A DNA stretch of 64,000 nt from the NCBI GenBank assembly GCA_019426215.1, contig CM033402.1, positions 930,001 through 994,000 of the forward strand, read 5' to 3'. The translations under genes were made by a program, and so were the position numbers. Source of the stretch: Buddleja alternifolia. Its lineage: Eukaryota > Streptophyta > Magnoliopsida > Lamiales > Scrophulariaceae. Below, piece by piece: positions 1 through 11,098 of this stretch (positions are counted from its first letter, which is position 1; each line of letters starts with the position of its first letter). The notes under the pieces are model-generated. The model was not told the DNA's origin, did not search any database, and worked only from the letters and a program-made list of their open reading frames with translations.

Positions 1-167
1 ACCTCCGGCGCGACGGCGTAGCAGTTTCCGATGAAAACGCGGCGGCGACACCACCGCTCGATCTCGTACCACGACTTGCACACCATTGAAACCGCGTTTC
101 GATCCTTATCGGAGCTCAGGAAGGAGAAAACGTGCTCCAGGACCTCCTCCGGAAACGCGGACGCCAT
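1..167 (-). CDS. TIR1/AFB-type auxin receptor F-box protein, N-terminal part
   Basis: This is the first coding segment of an F-box auxin co-receptor, cut by the left window edge. TIR1/AFB proteins are the substrate-recognition subunits of SCF ubiquitin ligases; they bind auxin together with Aux/IAA repressors in the nucleus. The visible 55 residues start at the ATG at 165-167 and read straight into an F-box: [13 protein letters not shown], then [19 protein letters not shown], then [12 protein letters not shown]. These blocks are characteristic of TIR1, AFB2 and AFB3 and match that family much better than other F-box LRR proteins. The start gives the expected short leader before the F-box. The leucine-rich repeats, the auxin pocket and any miR393 target site lie outside the window, so the exact paralogue cannot be decided. 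Confidence 0.9.
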   Translation of the reverse strand, partial: MASAFPEEVLEHVFSFLSSDKDRNAVSMVCKSWYEIERWCRRRVFIGNCYAVAPE

Positions 168-300
168 GGGAGGGGCAAAATGGTAATTTCACAGCCTGGA
201 TCTGAAGAGAGAGAAAGAGAAGAGAAGAGAGAGAGAGATGTAATGAGAGGCTGATTGAATAGAAGATAAGGTAATACTTTTTTAGCATTTTTATATGGTG
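168..300 (-). promoter_or_regulatory. Pyrimidine-rich 5' leader of the TIR1/AFB gene
   Basis: Immediately upstream of the start codon the coding strand is a long CT-rich tract (GA-rich on the plus strand, about 204-238). CT-rich leaders are common in plant 5' untranslated regions. The transcription start cannot be placed from sequence alone. Confidence 0.4.
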
Positions 301-845
301 GTGTTAACTGTGGTGAAGTTAGGATTTAACTATGGTTTGAGTAAACTAATGAGATAATGACACGTGGATGGTAGAGTTATGCCGTCGATCCAACGGTAGG
401 GGACTTCTTTGGTTGAATAAATGTATGTAGTGTTTGCGACAGAGAAGAGATACTGTGGTAATTTTGGAATTTATCGGGGGTAGATTGGGAAAATGTGTTT
501 TGTTTTTAGATTTTGGTGAGATAAAAAAATAAAATAGAAAAGAAATTATATGATTTCAATTTTCGAAGAATCGAGTGGTTTATGGGGAAAAATTCATTTT
601 CGTCCCTGAGATTTTAATTCAGATGTATAATTATTCCCGAAGTTTTAAAAATTCTCAAATTCATCGTTTCAAACTTCAATATATAGCGAAAAGAAAAAAT
701 GGTTGAATTATTGATGAGATTACTAAAATACCCTGTGTCAAGTCACAAGTGAGAAAGTATTGCCAGAAATTTAAATTCATTCTATCACTTAGATTTACTT
801 TTTATTTAGTCCATATTATGATAATTTTTAAAATTATATAATCTT

Positions 846-961
846 TGTGTCTATCTCTTTCACACACTGAGGTGTACTGTGTGTGGATTTCACATACAGT
901 TCTATAAAAGAGATAGATACAATGGTACACCTTGGAGTAACACTCCCGGTGTACCATAGAA
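846..961. repeat. Small foldback repeat (MITE-like)
   Basis: The left arm GTGTCTATCTCTTTCAC is inverted later as AAAGAGATAGATAC. The right end, GGTGTACCATAGAATTATCC, resembles the terminus of the Mutator-like MITE at 49258-49431. It is probably a decayed member of a related family. No clear target duplication is visible. Confidence 0.4.
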
Positions 962-3718
962 TTATCCTAAAATTACATTTATACTTTTCAAATTTCTTCA
1001 TTTTACATGTATAAACAACTTATTTGACCTCACCAAATTCAATTATTCAATGAAAAATCACAATATTATTTTGTTATATCATATCGAATAATAAATACAG
1101 TGAATTGCAATAGGAGAGGTTAAGTATGAGTGGAAATTTTTTAAAATGAAATGGAAGTGGAAATAAATAATTATTTATCAAGGATAAAAAAAGCTAAAAA
1201 GGAGAAAATAAGGGGAGAAAAAAAAGATGAGTTGTTGCAAAGATTTTAAACAAGGTACAATGTAATAATGAAATGGATCCAAGAAAGGGAAATACTCACC
1301 ATCATGGTTATAATCATTTATTCTATGTTATTTTAAATGTTAACTAATAAGTCAAATAAAAAAAAATTATTTATTGTTATAAATAATTTTTTAAATGGTG
1401 TTTCAAGGATGAAACCAACATATTTGAAGACCTTGACAATATTTTTATCTTGTAATAAATAATATTGAATGGAAATATTTATTCTTTTATTTAGGGAAGG
1501 TTGCCTTTACCTCATTTTTCAATTCTTGAGTACTTTGAGCATTTGTTTAAGATGTTCTTTTATGCACTACTTTTGTTATTTTATTTATACATTCAATGTT
1601 GAATTAATCATGGCCAAATTGATAATTGATGTTTTGGGTTGTTCTAATTTTGAATAAGAAAATAAATAGATAAATATAACAACACAAATCTGCAAAGTGC
1701 ACTGTAATAAATAAGAAAAATTAAGTTGAAACCGAATAAATAACAAAATAAAAATAAATTAAATATTGATGAAATAATTAACAAGGAGGGCAAAGTGTCC
1801 TACAATAAATGAAATAAAATATATATTACTTTTATTTTGCATTTCACTAGAATTGAAGTCTTTACCATAAAATGTTTATTTGTTATGAAAAAAATACAAA
1901 AATAATACTTCTTTAAATGATGAGCAATATAATCAATTGCCTGAGAAAAAGTGGAGTGCTTTTATTATTTTTTGGAGTGCTGAGATCAACTCCGAAAAAA
2001 AAATATCAAACTAGATTTGTTATGTAGTTTTCATCTTATTTGAATCTTGAATTTTAAAATTTGATTTCAGTACTTAATTTAGGAAAATTTTAACCTAAAC
2101 TCGACTTGACCGCACCAAAATATATTTTCACAAGGAGAATGTAATGAATAATTCGCTAGTGGACAATATCTTTATCGAATTGGCACTGTTAAACTATAGT
2201 GGGATAATTCTTGATATTTTCCCACTCTCAACTAACATAAATACACGAGCTTCTTAAAAAGGCATGGTAAATGGGGTATAGGAATCTCGTCGTACTAAAA
2301 AGTTTATTTGTAAAAACATTTTTTTAAAATAAGTATTGAATTTTAAAGTAAATAGTAAAAATATCAAAAAAGTGAAGTTGAGTTTATTTACAAAATTTGT
2401 TACAAAACTAAGAAATAGAAGAAACAAATAAAAATGTCTTTAGATACGTTTTCATTTTATGCTTATTTTTAATTTTTTTCCTGAAGAAGTAGAAACAGAA
2501 ATGATAAAATCAAATAATAAAAAATAGCTTAAATTCAAAAAATTCTAAAAGCGTTGTTTTTTTTTTTTAACATTTTTTGCAAATAGAGCTTGAATCACCA
2601 TTGAATATGAAGGGAGTATTTGCAAACTCTAAACAAAATCACTTTTGAGCTTTTAACTAAAAAAAAGCAATTTTGTAATGTTTGCAAATCCTGTTTTTGC
2701 TTCTGATTCTCTAAAATTAAGCTCCCAGAAGCCAAAAGCTCCCAGAAGCCAAAAGCTCCAAGTTGGGTAGGGGGTGCTTCTAGGTGCTTTTTAAATTCCT
2801 ACAGTTAAAATAATTTTTTTATGACAATTTTATCCTTGAAAATATTTTCATATTCCCAGATTAATCCCTAAATATTTTTTAAAAAAACTAATGTTAAAAT
2901 TCACAAAAACATCTGGAGAGCAGTTTTTTAATGTAAAACTGTTCATCCCTTTCCTAGGATTCCTACTTGATCTGATGTGATGTGCAAACCCAAGAGTTTT
3001 GAAAATTCAAAAACTCCCAACCTAGGCTTATATCATACACTGTTATTAAAAAATAATTAATTTTTATTTTTAAATTATTTTTATATTTATAATATTTGTT
3101 TAAATGCTTTACTAATGAGGTTTATAAAAACTAAAAAGAAAGATAAAAGAAAAAAATGGTGAGCAGTATTATAAAATTATCATAAACATAAGAGGTACTA
3201 GTAGGAACTAACGTTTTTTTAAAGGGGCAGTACTTTTTGTAATATAATACTATTTGCAAACACTGGGATATCCACTTTTGCTTTTCACTGTTCACTTAAT
3301 TCTCTAAAAGAATTATTGCTCTGATTTGTAAATTACAAAACTACGAGAGAGATAGTTGAGGAATGATCTGATTGATGTGCATTAAAACTTTAATTGAAAA
3401 TTATGGTATAATATAATGGGATGACTTTCATTAATTCTAATATTGCTCGTTCAAACACGCTTTTAACTTTGAAAATTTGATAGTATGATGGTACACGATT
3501 ATTTTTTTATACAAAATACTATTCTATGAAAAGATAAACATGGTAAATTTACAAAAACAAAATTGAAGCAACTTAAAATAATTGATTTGTAAGCGAAAAG
3601 TGTGCGACATAGTCGCCCATAGTCTAAGTGGGCAAAACTTCTGTAATTTGTAAAGGATATATTTGCCCCGAAAAGTAGGAAAAATTTATGTTAGATCGAG
3701 TTTAATGATTTTAGTGTT

Positions 3719-3805
3719 TATATTTCTCACACAGTAAGATGCATTGTGCGCGGTCCCCATATATACTTTGTGTGAGAGATAGACGCATAATTCACACTCG
3801 TACCA
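3719..3805. repeat. Small foldback repeat related to 846-961
   Basis: TTCTCACACAGTAAGATGCA at the left is mirrored by TGTGTGAGAGATAGACGC at the right, forming an imperfect hairpin. The motifs match those of the element at 846-961. It is non-coding and its boundaries are approximate. Confidence 0.35.
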
Positions 3806-4221
3806 ATGAATTCGGTCTGGCATAAATATACCCCTAAAAGTAATACGAAATCATAAGATAAACAGTAGGATCTCATGACCCGACTCAACACAATCGTTGA
3901 TATCTAGACATGCATGTGGTATTATTAGATCTAAAGTCACATTATAAATAGTGCAATATGGCCAAGTATAATACCCATTCAAACGGGGACCAACATTGAT
4001 TGCTAACAAATGTAGCTAGCCTCGTATTTTCTAGTTAGAATAATTTAGGTCATAATTATTGTTATATACAAAATATAACACCATAACCATAATACACATA
4101 CTTGAACTACGTTAAATTTAATCATATTATGTAAGCACATAGATAGCTTGATCAGAGGTCAAGTCCAATCTATAATTTATATTAATCAGACTTGTGTTTG
4201 ACCCATTCAGGTCGTTGAGCT

Positions 4222-4692
4222 TAGGGATGACAATGGGACCGGGTCTAACGAGTACCCGTCCCTAATGGGACGGGAATGAGTCCAAAAAAATGGGACGTGT
4301 CCAGGTCCGGGTATCAAAATTCAAGACCCGACCTGGTCCGGGAGGGGAAACGAGTCCAGTCGATACACGTTCCGGACCCGTACCATTCCTGGTAGTATAC
4401 TATTTTTTTTTTAATTTTATATATATAATAATAATTATATTAACCAAATCCTAATACCTTATTCTCTATTTCTCTCACCTGGTATCAAGCAAGCCCTTCA
4501 CTTTCCTCAAAAAAAAAAATGCAGAAGAAGAAGAAAAAAAAAATAAATAAAATCAGTCAGGTCCAACGGGAAGGACCCAGACCCGCTGGGAAATGACCGG
4601 GTCCGGGACGGGTCCGGGTCCAATTTTTTTTTAATGGGACGGGAAATGAGTCCTGTCCTACCCGTCTCATTCTTGTCCCGTTGCTATCCCTA
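4222..4692. mobile_element. Non-autonomous hAT-type element (471 bp) with 8-bp target duplication
   Basis: The element begins TAGGGATGACAATGGGAC and ends GTCCCGTTGCTATCCCTA, terminal inverted repeats of about 18 bp with three mismatches. It is flanked on both sides by GTTGAGCT (4214-4221 and 4693-4700), an exact 8-bp target-site duplication as made by hAT transposases. Both subterminal regions are rich in GGGTCCGGGTCC and GGGACGGG words, unlike the AT-rich surroundings. The centre is an AT-rich filler with no transposase. This is a MITE moved in trans. Confidence 0.85.
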
Positions 4693-4700
4693 GTTGAGCT

Positions 4701-5330
4701 ATTCGAGTTAGTGACGAAATTCGAGTTGAATCAATGAAATTTAGGTAATAAATTTAAATCATTAGAATAAATGAGGGGCATTATTGGCAGTCCGTGAAAG
4801 AAACATGGTATAATGGGTTGGCACTGTCTCAGTATGGGAGTCAATAGACCTGTCCCTTTTATGTCCAAAGGCTGTTACTATGTTAAATTCGAGGATGCTA
4901 AAGAAAACAAATATTGTAAGTTCAATATTGAAACTTGAATACAAGGGTCAGGGTTTAGAGTTAACCAACGGTATATCTTGATTAAAGCTGCAAATCAGTA
5001 GAGCAGTTCGCAAGTTGTTTACATTTAAAAATATTAAATAGGCTTTTCGAATTAAAAAAAGTTCAATAAATAAGTAATCGAAAAATAATAATCAAATTGG
5101 GCTTATATTCGAGTAAAGCCCAAAAAAAGAATGACTTGGGTAAAATCGAATGGACCTAAGTTTGAAGAAATCAAGAACAAAGACAAATAGAACATTCGAA
5201 AAAAAGTATGGAGCAACCCAATAAGAATAAGAGAAAGGATAAGCCCGAACCCAGAAAAATCAACTTAAACTCGGGCACCAAAATCAGAGAAATTTGAGAA
5301 GGGAGTTGACGGCGGTTCCCGAAGCAGAGG
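4701..5330. other. Intergenic, no gene seen
   Basis: AT-rich sequence with words such as ATTCGAGTT and TTCGAGTTGAA that recur at 6180-6270, 7895-8040 and 53000-53240, probably from an old dispersed repeat. No coding potential was recognised. Confidence 0.4.
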
Positions 5331-6160
5331 AGAACGTGGAGGTTGCGAAGAAACCGATAAAAGAAGTGGAGTATATAAGAGCGAAGAGAAAAGAAAAAAG
5401 GGCATCATCAAGAAGATCAAAAACTTATACATTTTCGTTCTCTTATAATTAACTCTAGCCTTAGGAGTAGTTTCTAGCGTAATGTAGAAGTAGATCGTTG
5501 CGTAAATTAGGAGTAGCTGTAGTGTAATTTAATATTAGACTCGATGGGATTTGCCTTCAAGGCTTCTATCGGCATTCGTCTGTTTGTAATTTTTCAAAAC
5601 TGAAAACTTTCATGGAGGTATAAATTATCTTTTATTCAGATTCAAGTATCGGATAGGTAATTTGTATCTTGACTTGAGTTTTTCATTCGTCATTCTCATA
5701 TTCGAAATGAACAACTAAAACTTCAATTAATGCGACTCGAACGCAAGGGGTGAAAAATAATACATTCGATCAAGAGATTCTCATGAAAGTATAAAATTAT
5801 CTTTTATTCAGATTTAAGTATCGGATAGGTAATTTTTATCTTGACAAAAAAATTTCCTTCATTAAGTTATTATTCCATTCGAAGACGATAATTCGCATTA
5901 AATCCAACTATCGTATTCAAAAGAAAGATTCTCACGTAGGTATAAAATTATCTTTTGTCAGATTTAAGTATCTGAGAGATAATTTTTGTCTGGATTTGAA
6001 TCTTATCTTTCATCTTATTATTGCTTTCGAAGATAATAAACAACTTCTAAATTAAGGCTTGAACCACCGAAATAGCGTGTGGAACGCAGGAGTTGAAAGA
6101 TAATCTCCAGATATAGATTATCACGGGGTTCGGAACGCACAATTGGATCCACCCTAGTCA
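5331..6160 (+). repeat. LTR-like remnant with three internal direct repeats
   Basis: A TATA-like box (GTATATAAGAGC at about 5371) is followed by a purine-rich leader and then three spaced copies of the block AATTATCTTTTATTCAGATT plus AAGTATCGGATAGGTAATTT (about 5614-5680, 5791-5850 and 5943-6000). The layout of promoter, short leader and repeated untranslated sequence without an open frame resembles a degenerate LTR of a Ty3/Gypsy element. Clear termini and a primer-binding site were not found, so the class is an inference. Confidence 0.35.
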
Positions 6161-6467
6161 AGTTCGTTTTTTTAACGAAACACAAGTCTCATGAGCCGGC
6201 TCGAATGAGACTAAACTCGAGCAATCGATTCACGAGATTGAGTTTCATAAATTGGATTTGAGCTTAATTTATATATAAATTAAGAAAGATATTGTATATC
6301 TCCGGTAATTTTTCACTGTTTTGTCATTAATTTCTTAATATGGTAATGTGCATGGCTCATCAACTTCTTTATCTTTTTAGCTTTTATGATAATGGTAAAA
6401 TTAATCTTTTATAATAAGTACGTATTAAAATAAACTCATTAATAACAACTTATATTAGATTTTAAAT

Positions 6468-6700
6468 TATTATGACAATTCACGAAATAAAAGCATAAAA
6501 ATTAAAGACACATGAATTTATGTGGTTTGGCAGTTACATACATCCACAGTAGAGGAGAGAGTATTTTACTATTGATTAAAAATGTACAAATTACAATGAA
6601 TGTCAAAAACACCGAACTAAAACCTAACCCCTGATTTTGATTTATGATAATGAGCTTGCTGTATAATTTTGGGTTTAAGACTTTAAGACATATCACAACA
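6468..6700 (+). mobile_element. Solo LTR (233 bp) with 5-bp target duplication
   Basis: The block aligns end to end with the intact solo LTR at 46231-46451: ACAATTCACGAAATAA near the left, CACCGAAC / ACTTAACCCCTGATTTT-like sequence in the middle and GACATATCACAACA at the right. It is flanked by TAAAT on both sides (6463-6467 and 6701-6705), a 5-bp duplication typical of LTR retrotransposon integration. The expected initial TG has mutated to TA. There are no internal genes, so it is a solo LTR left by recombination or a TRIM remnant. Confidence 0.75.
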
Positions 6701-6705
6701 TAAAT

Positions 6706-9685
6706 CTTCTACGATGAGATTATATTAAGAAAGAAATTGGAGGTGAAAGATAATATTAATAAAAAATTAATTAAATTAAAAATTAATTAAATTACATGAT
6801 ATTATTTTTTATAAAAGTCTGACTTTGTGCCTTTGCGCATATATTTACACTTTTGTTAAACACATTCTAATGTTAAATAATAATCAATACACGTTGTAAA
6901 TGTACTTTCGAAGATGAAATTCCATTTGTAAAAATGTTGCACATTTAATAATATGATGGACTTTTGAAATAAGTTACGTCTTCAAAAGCTTATTTTGAAG
7001 AGACGCATATTGGTAACTTACGGGGGGAAAACCAAACACTTGTATAAATAAGTGCATATTAGTTTATTTTGACCAATATTTTACATTTTTAGAAAAACAT
7101 ATTGAAATGTTCATTTAAAAAGTCTACTTACCAAATATATTTATTATTTGAAGTGGATCCAAACGCTTCCTAATAAATTAGCAAACCAAGTAATTTACAT
7201 GAAATATCGCCCAAATCAAAATATTAATATGTAATGTCCAATCAAGTACACTGTGTGCTGAGTTGTAATGCACGTAACGTTAATTGTTTAGCAGTAATTA
7301 AGATATTGGGATTAAGAATTTAACATATTAATAAATTGACATAAAATGATTGGACTTTAATTAATTATTAAGCTCACGCATGGTTCTCCGGGAATCTCCC
7401 ACCCCCTCGAGTGGGATCGATTGGACTTTGCATTGTTCGGGAAATGACTTCTAGGGTTTATAATAATTAATAAGTTCAACAATAAAAGAATAAGTTTCTC
7501 TCTTGTTTTCCATCGATCCGAATAAGTCATCGTTAAGATTTATTGAAATTTTGTCGAGTTTAAAAAGGTGTATTTAAGCTAGGTTTGGATGTTACTCAAT
7601 AATTAAGTTTGGAAAAACTTTTCATCGCATCAAATGCTAACTGAGCTCAATTAACCTTTTTTTCTTATGAGAAATGCCATAAACTTTTTTTTATGAGAAA
7701 TGCAATATTATACTAACGTTAATTTTTCACTCTTTTGCCACTGATCCTTGATGTAGTAAAAATATTTATTTGTTAAGTTAAACATAAATTACAAAAATTT
7801 AATCAAATATATTTAGTGCACTCATTTCTTATCATAATTAAAAGAAGAACAAAATGGTGAAAAGTAATAATGATATATAGTACTGCTTCTTTTTTAACTA
7901 ATCGAGTTAAGTTCGAACCAAACTTCAAACCTCAACGACATGAAAATATGTTAAGATTTGACTTTTTTTATTAAACGAACCCAAATTTATGAGTTTTAAT
8001 GCTCGATCTTCAGAACATCGAGCAGTTTAATTTGTACTTACTCCAACATATAATATTGATTTAATTTGTTATGGACTATATATGTCTTAGGGTTTTCCCA
8101 TTCTTTGAGGTCCATTGTTATTTTGTGCACATGGACTACAAGTTAAAGATAACTTGTACTTTTTTGTCTTATACTATAATTGAGTGGACGTTGCAGAAGT
8201 AACATGACAAGATCATTATAGTAGTTGTTTTTAGTTAAATTATAAACATTAAATTCTATTATAATTATAATTATTTTTGTACTATAGTATGGGCTAGTCT
8301 TTTTATATAAATGATTACGATAATTTATTGAGCTTCGGAGTCTCAAAAACTACTTAAAAAGGATTCGTTAATATATGTTGAGGATGACACAATTGATAAT
8401 TCAAATGAAATAGGTCAATTAATATTAATGAAACAAGTAATGAAAATTTATTTGATATAGTTATATTAATGAATAACTATTTCACATAGTCGATTAATTG
8501 CTAGGGTTACTATGCATAATATTGTAAAATAAAAGGGAAATTGAACTAAAGCTTTTTAACCGCTTTTTCTCCTAAAAAAAGAACTAAAGCTTTTTAACTT
8601 TTAATTACTTTAAAAGAAACAATTGCACATAAAAGCTATTTGTTAATGCATCCACCAACAATTTTGATAGGTCATAAAATGCTTGTCCCTAGGATCCTAG
8701 CAAACCACATTCTGTCACTTTACTATGTAAATGTAAATTGATACACAATGAAAAAAATAAATTTATTGAAAGAGAAAGAAGAAAGTGTTACATAATGAGC
8801 CATGGCCCCTTTCAATGAGTGAATCAATAAATAAACATAGAGTATAATAACTAGAGTGAACCCAATGGAGTAAGTTTTTAATTTCGACCTAAGTATAATG
8901 AAAGGTTTAATTGTGTTTGGTACATGGATGGAATTAAACGTTACATACAATAATAGAATTAGTTAACTATGTGAATCATTACTCACAAATAAAACACATT
9001 GAATTCGCACTCTAGATACGGATCCAGTACATTATGCGACGTGTTAAGAAATTGAATAGAAAAGAAAAATATGGTTATCATGTCTAAAATGTATTAAACT
9101 TTATAAACTCAGTGGAAACATCACTACTGTCAATAAATGTGATTGTAGTTCGATCGTATATAATAGACGCAACAACAAATAAACTATTCAGAATTCATAT
9201 GATGATTGTGAATAAGTAGCAAGTAGAAACTAATAGAAAAAATGTTATCAAGAAGAGAAAGCAAATGGATGAGAAAGTAGGTCACATGATGATATAGCGG
9301 AGACAAGAACAATCTGACGCAGAATGATTTTTGAGAAGTCTATGGACTTAAAGATTCGTAATGATCTCTATTATTTCGTGTATATATTTACATAAACCTC
9401 CACACATACACAATTTTTTTCAATGCATGTGACTGAAATTATTCAGTAGTATTCGAGGTCCAGATACCTACCAAATACCATCCGTAAATATATGTACATA
9501 ATAACGCCAATGAGGGGGCTGCCGCCTGCAGAAAGTGGAAGCTTACGTATATAGTCTATAACTATATATAACCATGAACCAAAGCAAAAGGGGTCAATAA
9601 TAAAAATAACTGACGTATGGGCATGGGCATATTGCCTTGAATCTGCCCATTGCCGGCATTGAACCGCGCCTTATTAAATAAAACT
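6706..9685. other. Gene-free AT-rich intergenic DNA
   Basis: No frame resembles a protein. Words related to GAGCTTGAGTT/CTCGAGTT repeats occur at 7560-7640 and 7895-8040. A hairpin-like stretch at about 6905-7165 may be another decayed transposon but has no clean termini. Confidence 0.5.
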
Positions 9686-9943
9686 TTAGGTGAATTGCAT
9701 GCACATCCCTCGTTTTAATGCTAATTACTATGAATTTTCTGATTTTTTATAAATTACAACAAAACCCCCTTCAAGGGATTATTTGTAAGGTTTACAAGTG
9801 GTGAAATTATAAGAGTTTTTAAACACACTTGGGTGTAATTGTTAGAATACCTCTATAGGGGGGATTTTATGTAATTTCAATAATGTTAGCATACTTTCGG
9901 TAATTAATCATAACGTGGGGGGTTTGTAGGTAATTTTCTCTAA
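9686..9943. mobile_element. Foldback MITE, GGATAATTACATGCACAC family, copy 1
   Basis: The left end (TTAGGTGAATTGCATGCACA then TCCC) is inverted at the right end (GGGGGGTTTGTAGGTAATTT). The interior has the family words AATTACAACAAAACCCCC and GGTAATTAATCATAACGTGG. Related copies lie at 20591, 30462, 32252, 59102 and 60065. It is non-coding, and its end points are set by alignment to the other copies. Confidence 0.6.
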
Positions 9944-11098
9944 AAATTTTAGTCTAAAATATATTCTATTGTTTGGTTGAATTAAAATGTAATTTTTTTT
10001 TTGATTAGAAATTAAAATGTAATTTAAAATGCGCGCGAGAGTCAATTTTGCTGTCTGATTCATCTCCCCCAACCTCTTTTGCCAGGGGCTCTTTGGATGT
10101 ATTGGATTTGCTAGTCATGCTTAAAACGTGGGATATTAATTAGTAAATGTAAGAACTTTTTCTCAATATTTTTATTTAAGCATATGATATGAGTAGTCGT
10201 GTTTGCTTTGGATTTCTCCCTCCCCTTTGAATTTGACAGGATTGTTTCTCGGAGGTTTAGGGCTGTCAAATCTAGTATAATCATAATCACCTGTATACTA
10301 TGAATCTAAAAATTATGTAGATAGTGAAGAGTATTCAAAACGAACTTCGAGAGCTTGTAAATCACCTTTTAGATAACGTTTTAAGTAATTTTTACGCTAG
10401 ACAAAATTATTTTTTATTTGTGTCACACCAAACAGTCGCCTATAAAAACTTTCAAAACTTCGTGCTTCTAGAAAATTATAATTATTTATATCGTGGATAT
10501 GCAGGCTATATCCACCAAAGACCATTGTGGTCCAAAATTAAATTCCACGGGCTTTAATCCAATAATTGAACTTTATTTCTGCAATTTATTGCCCCAACCC
10601 TAACATAAGATTGGACCACTTTACTAGAGTTGCCCAATGGTCCAAAAAGCAATACCAAAGAAAACATACACAGATTAAGAAGGAAAATATCCTTTCATAC
10701 ACATGTTTCAAATTTCAATTTGAATGAACTATGAAGTCTTCTTCTTCTTCATTTTTTCTTTTAAATTTGAATGATGACTTAGATCTACAAAATAGTATAT
10801 ATTATCCTAGGGTCATGTTCACGAGTCTCATTAATTACAATCACAATTATTTATACAATCATATTCAATCGGTGTCCAACATACACAAAAACTTAAAATT
10901 ATACTCATACTTGGAGTTTCAAAATCCCAGCACACTGGTAATCATCGACTGCGATCAGATTTATGTGAGTTCAATGTAAATGGATAGTTAGGATTATGTT
11001 CCAACTTACAATTCTAGAGTTCAGACACAATCATAATTATCATACGGACATACTTACGTAAAATACTACATACACAATTATTTCAAAACTTGGAGTTT
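9944..11098. other. Intergenic, no gene recognised
   Basis: Two open frames of about 77 and 82 codons (10324-10557 and 10731-10979) are composed of common AT-rich codons and match no family I recognise. A partially repeated segment ending CTTGGAGTTT occurs near 10912 and 11090. Confidence 0.4.

Larger units (their letters stand above)
301..4213. other. Gene-free AT-rich intergenic DNA
   Basis: No reading frame here resembles a known protein, and the longest are about 60 codons. It contains two small foldback repeats (listed separately) and, around 2555-3310, a decayed element with a doubled 22-bp unit (AGCTCCCAGAAGCCAAA) at about 2720-2757. The rest is low-complexity AT-rich sequence. Confidence 0.6.

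Noticed and set aside
5331..6160. Endogenous pararetrovirus fragment
   Set aside because: Only a TATA box and untranslated repeats are seen; no coat, movement or RT motif, so an LTR relic is simpler.
10324..10979. Two frames of 77 and 82 codons as small genes
   Set aside because: No recognisable domain, no splice or promoter context, and codon content follows the local AT bias.
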